From: Ectothiorhodospira mobilis
GTDB lineage: Bacteria > Pseudomonadota > Gammaproteobacteria > Ectothiorhodospirales > Ectothiorhodospiraceae
Direction of reading: 5' to 3'
DNA: 45,601 nucleotides
NCBI RefSeq assembly: GCF_016584115.1
Contig: NZ_NRSK01000023.1
Location: 1 to 45,601 of the forward strand
Shown: piece by piece, positions 9,015 to 20,602 of the stretch
How positions within the stretch are numbered: the stretch's first letter is position 1
Layout: each line of letters starts with the position of its first letter
Made by a program: the position numbers and the translations under genes
Notes under the pieces: generated by a model
Seen by the model: only the letters and a program-made list of their open reading frames with translations
What the model was told of the DNA's origin: nothing
Databases searched by the model: none

Positions 9015-10274
9015 ATGAACCTCACCGAACTCAAGCGTAAGTCGGCCGCCGAACTGGTGGAGATCGCCCAGTCCATGGACCTGGAGGGGATGGCGCGATC
9101 CCGCAAGCAGGACATCATCTTCTCCATCCTCAAGGCCCACGCCAAGGGGGGCGAGGACATCTTCGGGGACGGGGTGCTGGAGATCCTGCAGGACGGCTTC
9201 GGGTTCCTGCGGGGGGCCGACAGTTCCTATCTGGCGGGGCCGGATGATATCTACGTCTCCCCGAGTCAGATCCGCCGCTTCAGCCTGCGCACCGGGGACA
9301 CCATCTCCGGCAAGATCCGGCCGCCCAAGGAGGGGGAACGCTACTTCGCGCTGCTGAAGGTGGACAAGATCAACTTCGAGGCCCCCGAGGCGGCCAAGAA
9401 CAAGGTCCTGTTCGAGAACCTCACCCCCCTGCATCCCTCCAGCCGCATGCGCATGGAGCGGGGCAACGGCTCCACCGAGGACATCACCGCCCGGGTGATC
9501 GACATCGTCGCCCCCTTCGGCAAGGGTCAGCGCGGCCTCATCGTCTCCCCCCCGAAGGCGGGCAAGACCATGATGCTGCAGAACATTGCCCAGAGCATCA
9601 CGGCCAACTACCCCGAGTGCTATCTCATCGTGCTGCTCATCGACGAGCGCCCCGAGGAGGTGACGGAGATGGCCCGCATGGTGCAGGGGGAGGTGGTCTC
9701 CTCCACCTTCGACGAGCCGGCCACACGTCATGTACAGGTGGCGGAGATGGTCATCGAGAAGGCCAAGCGCCTGGTGGAGCACCGGCGCGACGTGGTCATC
9801 CTGCTGGACTCCATCACCCGCCTGGCCCGGGCCTACAACACCGTGGTGCCCTCCTCGGGCAAGGTGCTCACCGGCGGTGTGGATGCCAATGCCCTGCACC
9901 GGCCCAAACGCTTCTTCGGCGCCGCCCGCAACATCGAGGAGGGGGGCAGCCTCACCATCCTGGCCACGGCCCTGATCGACACCGGTTCCAAGATGGACGA
10001 GGTGATCTACGAGGAGTTCAAGGGCACCGGCAACATGGAGGTCCACCTGGACCGGCGCATCAGCGAGAAGCGGATCTATCCCGCCATCAACATCAACCGC
10101 TCCGGCACCCGCCGCGAGGAGATGCTCACCGATCCGGAGGAGCTGCAGAAGCTCTGGATCCTGCGCAAGTTCCTGCATCCCATGGACGAGCTGGAGGCCA
10201 TGGATTTCCTCCTGGGCCGCCTGTCGTCCACCAAGACGAACAACGAGTTCTTCGACCTGATGAAGCGCAGCTAG
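9015..10274 (+). CDS. rho: Transcription termination factor Rho
   Basis: Hexameric RNA-dependent ATPase that ends transcription, 419 residues, the same length as the E. coli protein. It has the N-terminal Rho-N helical domain, the cold-shock-like RNA-binding domain (about residues 50-120, with GFGFLR and [13 protein letters not shown]), Walker A (SPPKAGKT near 178-185), and the conserved RPEEVTEM and [18 protein letters not shown] segments (the latter is the Q/R-loop region). Nothing is missing. Its start has no visible Shine-Dalgarno, which fits autoregulation through the leader. Confidence 0.98.
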   Translation: MNLTELKRKSAAELVEIAQSMDLEGMARSRKQDIIFSILKAHAKGGEDIFGDGVLEILQDGFGFLRGADSSYLAGPDDIYVSPSQIRRFSLRTGDTISGKIRPPKEGERYFALLKVDKINFEAPEAAKNKVLFENLTPLHPSSRMRMERGNGSTEDITARVIDIVAPFGKGQRGLIVSPPKAGKTMMLQNIAQSITANYPECYLIVLLIDERPEEVTEMARMVQGEVVSSTFDEPATRHVQVAEMVIEKAKRLVEHRRDVVILLDSITRLARAYNTVVPSSGKVLTGGVDANALHRPKRFFGAARNIEEGGSLTILATALIDTGSKMDEVIYEEFKGTGNMEVHLDRRISEKRIYPAININRSGTRREEMLTDPEELQKLWILRKFLHPMDELEAMDFLLGRLSSTKTNNEFFDLMKRS

Positions 10275-10294
10275 GCCCCAGGCCCCGCGCCGGC

Positions 10295-10338
10295 GCCGCG
10301 CCCCCGCCCTCCCGATGGAGGCGGACCGGGGGCGCGGC
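10295..10338. terminator. Bidirectional hairpin between convergent rho and glgP
   Basis: A perfect 12-bp inverted repeat (GCCGCGCCCCCG at 10295-10306, CGGGGGCGCGGC at 10327-10338) carries an inner 5-bp stem (CCTCC/GGAGG) in its 20-nt loop. It sits in the 71-bp gap between the rho stop and the glgP stop, so it can serve both strands. Neither side has a T-run. Confidence 0.6.
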
Positions 10339-10345
10339 CTCCCCT

Positions 10346-12820
<2,475 letters not shown>

Positions 12821-12859
12821 GGTCTTGAGGGCCTGCTCGGTGGATGGGGGGCCGGGGCT

Positions 12860-14146
12860 TCAGCCCCCTTCCCGGGCCACGGCGCGGTGGCCGATGTCGC
12901 TGCGGTAAAAGACGTCCGGCCAGTGGATGCGCCGGGCCAGGGCATAGGCCCGGTCCCGGGCGTCGGCCACCCGTTCCCCCAGGCCCACGGCACAGAGCAC
13001 GCGCCCCCCGGCGGTGACCACGCGGCCGTCCTCCAGGGCCGTGCCGGCGTGGAAGACCCGGGCATCGTCCGTGTCCGCCGCCTCCAGACCCTGGATGACG
13101 TCCCCCTTGCGGTAGTCGCCGGGATAGCCGCCGGCGGCCAGCACCACCCCCAGGGCCGCCCGCGGGTCCCAGCGGGCCTCCACCCGGTCCAGGCGTCCGT
13201 CCACGGCGGCCTGCAGCAGGTCCACCAGGTCGGACTGCAGGCGCATGAGGATGGGCTGGGTCTCCGGGTCGCCCATGCGGCAGTTGAACTCCAGCACCCG
13301 CGGCGTCCCCTCGGCGTCGATCATGACCCCGGCGTAGAGGAAGCCGGTGTAGGGATGGCCCTCCCCGGCCATGCCCTGCACCACGGGGCGGATCACCTCG
13401 TCCATGATGCGCCGGTGGATGGCGGGGGTCACCACCGGCGCGGGGGAGTAGGCCCCCATGCCGCCGGTGTTGGGGCCCCGGTCGCCATCATCCCGGGCCT
13501 TGTGGTCCTGGGAGGTGGCCATGGGCAGGATGTGCTCGCCGTCCACCATGCAGATGAAGCTGGCCTCCTCCCCCTGCAGGAATTCCTCGATCACCACCCG
13601 GTGGCCCGCCTCGCCGAAGGCGTTGCCCGCCAGCATGTCCCGCACCGCGGCCTCGGCCTCCTCCAGGGTCCGGGCCAGGATCACCCCCTTGCCCGCGGCC
13701 AGGCCGTCGGCCTTGACCACGATGGGGGCCCCCTGCCGGCGCAGATAGGCCAGGGCCTCGTCCAGGTCCGTGAAGCTGGCGTAGGCGGCGGTGGGGATGC
13801 GGTGCCGGGCCAGGAAGTCCTTGGAGAAGGCCTTGGAGCCCTCCAGGCGGGCGGCGTCCCGGGTGGGCCCGAAGATGGCCAGCCCCCGGGCCCGGAAGAG
13901 GTCCACCACCCCCGCCACCAGGGGGGCCTCCGGCCCCACCACGGTGAGGTCCACCCCCCGCTCTTCGGCGAAGGCCGCCAGGGTCTCCACGTCCGTGGCC
14001 GGGATGGCCACGTTCTCGCAACCGGGTTCGGTGCCGGTGCCGGCGTTGCCCGGGGCGACGAACACCTGCTCCACCCGGGGCGAGCGGGCCGCCTTCCAGG
14101 CCAGGGCGTGTTCGCGTCCGCCGTTGCCGATGATGAGGATCTTCAT
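12860..14146 (-). CDS. purD: Phosphoribosylamine--glycine ligase (GAR synthetase)
   Basis: ATP-grasp enzyme of 428 residues catalysing the second step of purine synthesis: phosphoribosylamine plus glycine and ATP to glycinamide ribonucleotide. It opens with the typical [17 protein letters not shown], and shows the ATP-grasp [11 protein letters not shown] segment near residue 140 and the signature RMGDPETQP near 290. It starts 10 bp after the purH stop, so the two form a purH-purD operon, a conserved gammaproteobacterial pair. Its substrate glycine links it to the gcv operon 20 kb away. Confidence 0.97.
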   Translation of the reverse strand: MKILIIGNGGREHALAWKAARSPRVEQVFVAPGNAGTGTEPGCENVAIPATDVETLAAFAEERGVDLTVVGPEAPLVAGVVDLFRARGLAIFGPTRDAARLEGSKAFSKDFLARHRIPTAAYASFTDLDEALAYLRRQGAPIVVKADGLAAGKGVILARTLEEAEAAVRDMLAGNAFGEAGHRVVIEEFLQGEEASFICMVDGEHILPMATSQDHKARDDGDRGPNTGGMGAYSPAPVVTPAIHRRIMDEVIRPVVQGMAGEGHPYTGFLYAGVMIDAEGTPRVLEFNCRMGDPETQPILMRLQSDLVDLLQAAVDGRLDRVEARWDPRAALGVVLAAGGYPGDYRKGDVIQGLEAADTDDARVFHAGTALEDGRVVTAGGRVLCAVGLGERVADARDRAYALARRIHWPDVFYRSDIGHRAVAREGG

Positions 14147-14156
14147 GGGGGTCGCC

Positions 14157-15734
<1,578 letters not shown>

Positions 15735-15771
15735 CTTTGCTTGGGGGTCCGGGGCTGGTGAAAAGCTCTGA

Positions 15772-15777
15772 AGTATA
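15772..15777 (-). promoter_or_regulatory. Candidate -10 box of the purH-purD promoter
   Basis: On the minus strand TATACT (five of six matches) lies 38 bp upstream of the purH start and downstream of the T-run terminator at 15835-15863. A convincing -35 is not visible at 17 bp. Its position means purHD need not be read from the upstream small-RNA promoter. Confidence 0.35.
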
Positions 15778-15834
15778 GCGTTTTTCCTGGCCTTGGCGGT
15801 AGGAAGGCGGTGCGGGAAGGGGGGCGGATCGGCC

Positions 15835-15863
15835 AAAAAAAAGCGCGGCTTGAGGGGCCGCGC
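15835..15863 (-). terminator. Rho-independent terminator of a predicted small RNA
   Basis: Read on the minus strand, a 7-bp GC stem (GCGCGGC/GCCGCGC, 15857-15863 with 15843-15849; loop 15850-15856) is followed at once by eight T residues (15842-15835). This is the best-formed intrinsic terminator in the window apart from the tRNA one. It lies 100 bp upstream of purH and reads in the same direction as purH. Confidence 0.85.
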
Positions 15864-15927
15864 CAAAACCACCAAAGGAGGATGGAGGAGTATACCGATC
15901 CGGGGCTCGACGCCCGGAAACAGTATG
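15835..15927 (-). ncRNA. Predicted ~93-nt small RNA with anti-Shine-Dalgarno motifs
   Basis: A strong promoter (15934-15962) and a T8 terminator frame a transcript of about 93 nt with no coding potential. Its 5' part can fold as CCGGGC...GCCCCGG (15917-15900). Its 3' part is the terminator stem. Between them lies an apparently single-stranded stretch with CTCCTCC (15890-15884) and CCTCCTTT (15881-15874), nearly the anti-Shine-Dalgarno tail of 16S rRNA. C-rich CCUCC-bearing small RNAs such as sX13 in Xanthomonas use such motifs to pair with ribosome-binding sites. The function here is inference. The alternative is an attenuated purH leader, but purH has its own -10 candidate downstream. Confidence 0.55.
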
Positions 15928-15933
15928 GTGCGT

Positions 15934-15962
15934 ACTATCCTATGCTGCACTGCACATGTCAA
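15934..15962 (-). promoter_or_regulatory. Strong sigma-70-like promoter driving the predicted small RNA
   Basis: On the minus strand a perfect TTGACA (15962-15957) is followed after exactly 17 bp by GATAGT (15939-15934, four of six matches). Transcription would start near 15927 and meet the T8 terminator about 90 nt later. The 316-bp gap 15735-16050 therefore holds, from right to left: 88 bp after the ferredoxin-like gene, this promoter, the small RNA, its terminator, and the purH promoter region. Confidence 0.65.
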
Positions 15963-16050
15963 GCCCGCCGGTGACTTAGCCCGTTTTCCGGGAGACGGGA
16001 GGCCGGCCCGGGGCGATGGATGGTGCGCTGCGGCAAACCCCGGCCGGGGA

Positions 16051-16356
16051 TCAGACGCGCAGCCGCTCCACCACCCGCCCGTGGACCAGGTGCTCCTGGA
16101 GGATCTCCTCCAGATCGTGTTCGTCGGCGAAGGTGTACCAGACCCCCTCGGGGTAGACCACCGCCACCGGACCCTCACTGCAGCGGTCCAGGCAGCCGGC
16201 GCTGTTGACGCGCACGCCGCCCGGGCCCGCCAGCCCCAGGGCCCGGACCCGTTCCTTGGCATAGGCGCGCAGGGCGCTGGCGCCGAAGTCCTCGCAGCAG
16301 TTGCCCGTCTCCCGGCGGTTGGTGCAGATGAACAGGTGTCGCTGGTAGTAACTCAT
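16051..16356 (-). CDS. Thioredoxin-like [2Fe-2S] ferredoxin domain protein
   Basis: A 101-residue protein with the spacing of the thioredoxin-fold [2Fe-2S] ferredoxin family: [13 protein letters not shown] (C11, C20, C21) and [13 protein letters not shown] (two more Cys near residues 55-59). The C-terminal half ([13 protein letters not shown]) is typical of these stand-alone ferredoxins, annotated in many gammaproteobacteria as (2Fe-2S) ferredoxin domain-containing protein. It probably shuttles electrons in the cytoplasm, but its partner is unknown. It starts 22 bp after the DUF481 gene stop, so the two may be cotranscribed. Confidence 0.85.
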   Translation of the reverse strand: MSYYQRHLFICTNRRETGNCCEDFGASALRAYAKERVRALGLAGPGGVRVNSAGCLDRCSEGPVAVVYPEGVWYTFADEHDLEEILQEHLVHGRVVERLRV

Positions 16357-16378
16357 GGCCCCGGTCGCGGATGCGGCT

Positions 16379-17125
16379 TCATCTCCACAGATCGTAGACC
16401 AGGTTGACGGCGGTGATGGTGTCGGTGTGCTCGCGGTCAGCGGGGACCTGGGTGTTGTGCTGCACGGTAAAGGACAGGCGCGTGGAGAAGCGGTCGTTGA
16501 TGCGCAGTCGCAGGGCGCTCACCGCCTCGATCTCCGTGTTGTCCTCGCCGCTCTGCACCAGCAGGTCTTCCGTGAAACGGGTGGTATCGCTCACCTCCAG
16601 GGCCAGGGCCGCGGCGCCGCGCAGGATCACCTCTTCCTCGGCGGCCTGGCCCTCGAGTTGGTCCTGGCGCAGGCCGGCGCCCCCCTCCAGGCTCAGCTGC
16701 AGCCGTGGGGTGTCCAGCACCTGGCGGCCATAGCCGGCGGAGAGGGCGCGCTGGTAGTCGTAGCCGCTGAAGCGGTCCTTCTCCGCCCGCAGGGCCGCGA
16801 ACAGGTAGGCCCGCTGCGACAGGCGCCGGTCCGACTGGAAGGCCCCCAGGTAGCGTTCCTCCGTGGTCTCGTCGTCCTCCGAGCCGGTATGGGCCTCCAG
16901 CTGCAGGGTGTGGCGCCACTGCTGCGTCTGGTGGCGCAGGCGGGCGCGGGCATTGAGACTCTCCGATTCGGTGTTGCCGGTGTTCAGGGTGGCCCCCAGC
17001 TCCGCATCGCCGCTCCAGCCGGTGTAGTCCGACCATTCCTGGGCCGCCAGCGGCGGGGCTGCCAGGAGGAGGCCGGCGAGGCCGAGGCTGATACAATGCA
17101 ACGGAGCGATCCGTTTCAGGGACAT
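16379..17125 (-). CDS. DUF481 family (YdiY-like) outer-membrane protein
   Basis: A 248-residue secreted protein with a clear signal peptide (hydrophobic segment about residues 10-24, cleavage after LAAQ or LAA). The mature part begins with WSGDAELGATLNTGNTESESLNA, here split as WSGDAELGATLNTG and NTESESLNA, the hallmark of DUF481. It alternates beta-strand-like segments and ends in an aromatic/Arg residue, consistent with a small outer-membrane barrel. The E. coli relative YdiY is acid-inducible; no biochemical role is established. It is divergent from glcF with a 95-bp gap. Confidence 0.85.
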   Translation of the reverse strand: MSLKRIAPLHCISLGLAGLLLAAPPLAAQEWSDYTGWSGDAELGATLNTGNTESESLNARARLRHQTQQWRHTLQLEAHTGSEDDETTEERYLGAFQSDRRLSQRAYLFAALRAEKDRFSGYDYQRALSAGYGRQVLDTPRLQLSLEGGAGLRQDQLEGQAAEEEVILRGAAALALEVSDTTRFTEDLLVQSGEDNTEIEAVSALRLRINDRFSTRLSFTVQHNTQVPADREHTDTITAVNLVYDLWR

Positions 17126-17220
17126 GCGCTTCCCCCAGGGATGTGGATGAGAGGCCAGACCCTAACAGAACCGGGTGCCGGACCCGAACGGGCGGCGCCC
17201 CCACGAGGCGATACCGTGCC

Positions 17221-18498
17221 ATGAAGCCCTGCCCCGAAAGCCCAGACCCCCGTGCGGTGCTCCAGGACACCGACCTGTGCGTCAAGTGCGGCCTGTGTCT
17301 GCCCCATTGCCCCACCTACCGGGCCACCCGGGACGAGGGGGACTCGCCCCGCGGCCGCATCACCCTCATGCAGGGCCTCATGGCCGGGCAGCTGGAGGAT
17401 GATGCGGTGGTGCGCCGTCATCTGGACGGCTGCCTGAGCTGCGGCGCGTGCACGGCGGTCTGCCCCTCCCGGGTGCCCTTCGGCCGGCTCATGGACGCGG
17501 CCCGGGCGGTGCTGACCCCGCCCCGCAGCCAGGGCCGGGTCAGCGGGCACCTGCTGCGCCACGCCGGCACCCGCCGCGCGGCGGCCGGGGTGCTGCGGGT
17601 GGCCCAGCGCACGGGCATGATGCAGGTGGCCGGCGTCCTCGGCTCCTCCCGGCGCCCCGGCCTGGCCCGGGACGCGCGCCTGCTGCCGCGCCTGGGGCCG
17701 GCGCCGCCGCGCCGCGGTGGCCACACCAGGCCGGAGACGGCGGCAGGGGAGGGGGCCGGGGCGGCGCGCCGGGTGGCCCTGTTCACCGGCTGCACCGGCG
17801 AGACCCTGGATGCCGCCGCCGTGCGCGCCGCCCTGGCGGTACTGGAGCGCCTGGGCTGGCAGGTGACGGTGCCCCGGGAGCAGGTGTGCTGCGGCGCCCT
17901 GGATCAGCATGCCGGCCGGCCCGGCGCCGCTGCCGATCTGGCCCGGCGCAACCGCCGCGCCTTTGCCGCCAGCGAGGGCCCCATCCTCAGCCTCAACAGC
18001 GGCTGCCGCGCCCACCTGCGGGACTACGCCGCCTGCGACGGGGAGGGCGCGGACATCGCCGCCCGGGTCACGGGCCTGTGCACGCTGCTGCAGGGGGTGG
18101 ACCTGGGGCCGCTGCGGCTGCGGGACGACCCGTTGCGGGTGGCCATGCACACCCCCTGCACCCTGCGCCATGTCCTGGGCGAGCACGACGCCCTGGAGGC
18201 CCTGCTGCGCCGTCTCCCCGGGGTGGAGGTGCTGCCGCTGCCGGAGAACGAACTGTGCTGCGGTTCCGCCGGCACCCACATGCTGGAGAATCCGGCCATG
18301 GCCGACCGTCTCCTGGCCCCCAAGCTGGAGGCCGTGGAGGCCCTGGCACCGGACGTGCTGGTGACCGCCAACGTGGGCTGCGCCGTGCACTTCGCCGCCG
18401 GCCTCAAGGCGCGCCGCTCGGGGGTGGCGGTGCTGGGCCCGGCGGAACTGCTGGCGCAACGCATGGGGGTACTTGAATCCTCACCCCCGGACCGCTAA
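17221..18498 (+). CDS. glcF: Glycolate oxidase iron-sulfur subunit (GlcF-like)
   Basis: A 425-residue protein with two ferredoxin-type [4Fe-4S] sites, [12 protein letters not shown] near residue 20 and [12 protein letters not shown] near 71, followed by two CCG domains (CCGALDQH near 223 and CCGSAGTH near 346). This is the architecture of GlcF, which passes electrons from the FAD subunits GlcD/GlcE of glycolate oxidase to quinone. A low-complexity linker lies near residues 150-180. No glcD or glcE is adjacent; they are either elsewhere or the protein works with another flavoprotein. The start at 17221 is the first ATG giving the family N-terminus. Confidence 0.82.
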   Translation: MKPCPESPDPRAVLQDTDLCVKCGLCLPHCPTYRATRDEGDSPRGRITLMQGLMAGQLEDDAVVRRHLDGCLSCGACTAVCPSRVPFGRLMDAARAVLTPPRSQGRVSGHLLRHAGTRRAAAGVLRVAQRTGMMQVAGVLGSSRRPGLARDARLLPRLGPAPPRRGGHTRPETAAGEGAGAARRVALFTGCTGETLDAAAVRAALAVLERLGWQVTVPREQVCCGALDQHAGRPGAAADLARRNRRAFAASEGPILSLNSGCRAHLRDYAACDGEGADIAARVTGLCTLLQGVDLGPLRLRDDPLRVAMHTPCTLRHVLGEHDALEALLRRLPGVEVLPLPENELCCGSAGTHMLENPAMADRLLAPKLEAVEALAPDVLVTANVGCAVHFAAGLKARRSGVAVLGPAELLAQRMGVLESSPPDR

Positions 18499-18501
18499 CA
18501 T
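18473..18501 (+). promoter_or_regulatory. Candidate promoter for rplM-rpsI
   Basis: TTGAAT (18473-18478) and TAACAT (18496-18501) are 17 bp apart, each with four of six consensus matches. The -10 overlaps the glcF stop codon. Transcription would start near 18508, giving a leader of about 35 nt before rplM, so the ribosomal operon appears to be independent of glcF. Confidence 0.45.
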
Positions 18502-18542
18502 ACCCGGCCTTCCGTGATTCAAGTGCACCCTGGAGTTCAGGA

Positions 18543-18971
18543 ATGAAGACCTTTAGCGCCAAGCCCGCTGAAGTCAGCCGCGACTGGTACGTGGTGGACG
18601 CCTCCGGCAAGACCCTGGGCCGCCTGGCCACCGAACTGGCCCGCCGGCTGCGCGGCAAGCACAAGCCGGAGTACACCCCCCACGTGGACACCGGCGACTA
18701 CATCGTGGTGGTCAACGCCTCCCAGGTGCGCCTCAGTGGCAAGAAGGAATCCGACAAGATGTACTACCGGCACACCGGGTACATCGGTCACATGAAATCC
18801 GCCAGCGCCCAGCAGATGCGTGAGCGGGCCCCCGAGCGCCTCATCGAGATCGCCGTCAAGGGCATGCTGCCCAAGAACCCGCTGGGCCGGGCCATGTTCA
18901 AGAAGCTGAAGGTCTACGCCGGCAGCGAACACCGCCACGCCGCCCAGCAGCCCCAGCCGCTGGATATCTGA
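18543..18971 (+). CDS. rplM: 50S ribosomal protein L13
   Basis: 142 residues, the same length as in E. coli, opening [20 protein letters not shown] and containing the conserved [21 protein letters not shown] segment, here seen as [12 protein letters not shown] and RRLRGKHKP. It binds 23S rRNA early in 50S assembly. It is followed by rpsI after 52 bp, the near-universal rplM-rpsI pair. Confidence 0.98.
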   Translation: MKTFSAKPAEVSRDWYVVDASGKTLGRLATELARRLRGKHKPEYTPHVDTGDYIVVVNASQVRLSGKKESDKMYYRHTGYIGHMKSASAQQMRERAPERLIEIAVKGMLPKNPLGRAMFKKLKVYAGSEHRHAAQQPQPLDI

Positions 18972-19023
18972 ACCCCCTTGCGCCGCATCGGGCGGCGCCG
19001 GACAGCACAGAGCAGGTCGAGAC

Positions 19024-19416
19024 ATGGCAACAACCCAGAACTACGGAACCGGACGCCGCAAGAATGCCTCTGCGCGCGTCTTCCTGCGCCCGGGCAAGGG
19101 TGACATCGTCGTCAACAACAAGCCCCTGGACGAGTTCTTCGGTCGCGAGACCTCCCGCATGGTGGTGCGCCAGCCCCTGGAGGTCTCCGAGAACGTGGAC
19201 CGCTTCGACGTGGTCGCCACGGTGAGCGGTGGCGGCGCCAACGGCCAGGCCGGTGCCATCCGCCTGGGCATCGCCCGCGCCCTGGTGGACTACGACGAGA
19301 ACCTGCGGGGCAAGATGCGGGAATACGGCTACCTCACCCGCGACGCCCGCGAGGTGGAGCGTAAGAAGATCGGCCTGCGCAAGGCCCGCCGCGCCACCCA
19401 GTACAGCAAGCGCTGA
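19024..19416 (+). CDS. rpsI: 30S ribosomal protein S9
   Basis: 130 residues, the same length as in E. coli. It begins with the [15 protein letters not shown] motif and ends with the basic [10 protein letters not shown] tail, whose terminal SKR reaches the ribosomal P site. It is the second gene of the rplM operon. A GC-rich hairpin follows the stop at 19425-19446. Confidence 0.98.
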   Translation: MATTQNYGTGRRKNASARVFLRPGKGDIVVNNKPLDEFFGRETSRMVVRQPLEVSENVDRFDVVATVSGGGANGQAGAIRLGIARALVDYDENLRGKMREYGYLTRDAREVERKKIGLRKARRATQYSKR

Positions 19417-19424
19417 TCCGGCCG

Positions 19425-19446
19425 CCCCCCGTGCGTGCACGGGGGG
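19425..19446 (+). terminator. Hairpin after rpsI
   Basis: A 9-bp stem (CCCCCCGTG 19425-19433 with CACGGGGGG 19438-19446, 4-nt loop) starts 9 bases after the rpsI stop. No T-run follows, so its strength is uncertain. Confidence 0.5.
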
Positions 19447-19495
19447 GCGCCGCCCGGCCCCCGGGGCCGGGATGAACGCCACAGGCAGGCACCCC

Positions 19496-19524
19496 TTGCC
19501 CCCGGCGTCCGAATGCGATAAAGT
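19496..19524 (+). promoter_or_regulatory. Candidate promoter of tRNA-Gln
   Basis: TTGCCC (19496-19501) and TAAAGT (19519-19524) are separated by 17 bp, each with four of six matches. They lie 24 bp upstream of the tRNA 5' end, so the gene is likely its own transcription unit. Confidence 0.5.
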
Positions 19525-19548
19525 AAGCATTCAAAATCAGAGTGTTAT

Positions 19549-19622
19549 TGGGGGATCGTCTAGCGGTAGGACTGCGGACTCTGACTCCGTCAACCCAGGT
19601 TCGAATCCTGGTCCCCCAGCCA
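19549..19622 (+). tRNA. tRNA-Gln (anticodon CUG)
   Basis: A full cloverleaf can be drawn: acceptor stem TGGGGGA (19549-19555) with TCCCCCA (19612-19618), an anticodon stem CGGA/TCCG closing the seven-base loop CTCTGAC, and a T-arm with GGTTCGAATCC. The anticodon in that loop is CTG, which reads CAG codons. The U1-A72 pair, G discriminator and encoded CCA (19620-19622) fit gammaproteobacterial tRNA-Gln. Confidence 0.95.
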
Positions 19623-19664
19623 TCCATAGAAAAAGGCCCCCTCGCGGGGCCTTTTTCTATGGAT
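19622..19664. terminator. Long perfect hairpin terminator after tRNA-Gln
   Basis: A perfect 19-bp inverted repeat (19622-19640 with 19646-19664, 5-nt loop CTCGC). The stem contains GGCCCC/GGGGCC flanked by AAAAA/TTTTT, so both strands end in a T-run after a GC core. It can terminate tRNA-Gln and any transcript arriving from hepT on the other strand. Confidence 0.9.
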
Positions 19665-19674
19665 CATTGAAGAC

Positions 19675-19694
19675 TCACCGGGATTCGAACCTGG
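19675..19694 (-). other. tRNA T-arm-like remnant, inverse orientation
   Basis: On the minus strand the sequence ccaggttcgaatcccggtga closely matches a tRNA T-arm, including the invariant GGTTCGAATCC. No acceptor stem or CCA follows, so it is not a functional tRNA. It lies 11 bp past the tRNA-Gln terminator, and a second terminator-like stretch (gccttttctatatggat, 19711-19727) follows. It looks like debris of recombination at a tRNA locus. Confidence 0.35.
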
Positions 19695-19712
19695 AAGGTT
19701 CGACGCGCGGCG
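19693..19712 (+). repeat. 20-bp direct repeat, left copy (possible att-like site)
   Basis: The 20-mer ggaaggttcgacgcgcggcg occurs exactly here and again at 20539-20558 in the same orientation. The two copies bracket the mntA-hepT pair. The identity ends sharply on both sides. Confidence 0.7.
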
Positions 19713-19718
19713 CCTTTT

Positions 19719-20090
19719 CTATATGGATGCAGGAAGGGATTGGATTGTTTTATTCACCTGTACCGCCAATTCGGGCAAATCCCTCTCGACGGTCTTCCAT
19801 ACCATATCCAGATCGACCTTGAAGTAGCCGTGTATCAGGGCATTCCGGGTGCCGTAAGCTGCCTTGAGGGGGAAGTCTGGATGCTTTGCATCAAAGTCAG
19901 GGAAATGACGTTGGATATAACCTGCCGCCTCTCCAATCACCTCAAGGTTGCGAATGACTGCATCCTGTTTCTCTTCGTTTGCGAGGAATCCGGCATGGTC
20001 CATGTCATGGAGATAGCGCTGGATACGCCCAATGGCCTGCTGGATGTGCTCAAGGTAGTCTCTCAGGGCAAGTTCGTCCCGATGACTCAT
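19719..20090 (-). CDS. hepT: HepT-like toxin (HEPN/DUF86 RNase) of a type VII toxin-antitoxin pair
   Basis: A 123-residue all-helical HEPN protein. The catalytic motif R82-x4-H87-x-Y89 sits in GTRNALIHGYFKVD, and the family segment RNLEVIGEAA is near residue 47. In the characterised HepT/MntA pair HepT is an RNase whose motif tyrosine is AMPylated by MntA. The start at 20090 overlaps the mntA stop in an ATGA, which argues for translational coupling and against the longer frame. The IPW motif that usually precedes the Arg is altered (FPLKAAY). The gene has lower GC than its neighbours: 28 of 60 bases in 19861-19920. Confidence 0.85.
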   Translation of the reverse strand: MSHRDELALRDYLEHIQQAIGRIQRYLHDMDHAGFLANEEKQDAVIRNLEVIGEAAGYIQRHFPDFDAKHPDFPLKAAYGTRNALIHGYFKVDLDMVWKTVERDLPELAVQVNKTIQSLPASI

Positions 20091-20377
20091 ATGGCCTGAG
20101 CCTCTTGGAGTACCTGACGTCTCCATCGGTCCGGCAGCGCACCGGGGGTCAGCACATCCACTTCCACCCCGAGGAGTTCAGTCAGCTCCGAGCGAATGGC
20201 ACCCACATCAAAGAGGGAGGTTTCTTCCGTGGTGTCGATGAGGATGTCCAGGTCGCTTTCATCCGTATCCTGTCCATGGAGGACGGAACCGAAGATGCGT
20301 GGATTCCTGGCACGATGCCGCTCCACGATCTGCCGTATGGCATCACGGTGCGGTGGATATGCGGCAGATGGCCTCAT
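20087..20377 (-). CDS. mntA: MntA-like antitoxin (minimal nucleotidyltransferase)
   Basis: A 96-residue nucleotidyltransferase with the GSx10DxD signature (G30-S31, then D42-L-D44) and a third acidic residue in VEVDVL. MntA family members neutralise HepT by adding AMP to its active-site tyrosine. The start at 20377 puts HRDAIRQIVERH at the normal distance from the motif; an in-frame ATG at 20410 would add 11 residues. Neither start has a good ribosome-binding site. It overlaps hepT by 4 bp. The pair is probably genomic-island stabilisation or phage defence, but that is inference. Confidence 0.85.
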   Translation of the reverse strand: MRPSAAYPPHRDAIRQIVERHRARNPRIFGSVLHGQDTDESDLDILIDTTEETSLFDVGAIRSELTELLGVEVDVLTPGALPDRWRRQVLQEAQAI

Positions 20378-20538
20378 GCAGAGAAACCGATTGGTACCCG
20401 GATGGCCCATCTTTAGGGCATGAGGTCCCCGCCGTCAATCACGCAGGCGTTTTGAGCCGCGTATTGCGGCACATGCATCGAGCAAAGGGGGCAGCCCCGG
20501 ATGAAGGATGCCCGGCTGGCCGCTACCGTAGGCAACAG

Positions 20539-20558
20539 GGAAGGTTCGACGCGCGGCG
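20539..20558 (+). repeat. 20-bp direct repeat, right copy
   Basis: Second exact copy of ggaaggttcgacgcgcggcg, 846 bp from the first, on the far side of mntA-hepT and 45 bp before the sigma-54 activator gene. The stretch 20378-20538 between mntA and this copy has no recognisable gene. Confidence 0.7.
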
Positions 20559-20602
20559 TGGGTGAGTTGTGGGGCGGGGCGGGGTCTTGTATCGTCTGCT
20601 CC

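Noticed and set aside
15735-15962. Purine-responsive attenuator or riboswitch for purH
   Set aside because: The terminator is followed by a further -10 candidate before purH. No purine aptamer core or alternative antiterminator pairing was seen. Kept only as an alternative for the small RNA.
15882-15974. Short plus-strand frame (30 codons, MEEYTDPGL...) after AAAGGAGG
   Set aside because: The purine-rich sequence touches the ATG with no spacer, there is no plus-strand promoter, and the same bases are better explained as the complement of anti-Shine-Dalgarno motifs in the minus-strand small RNA.
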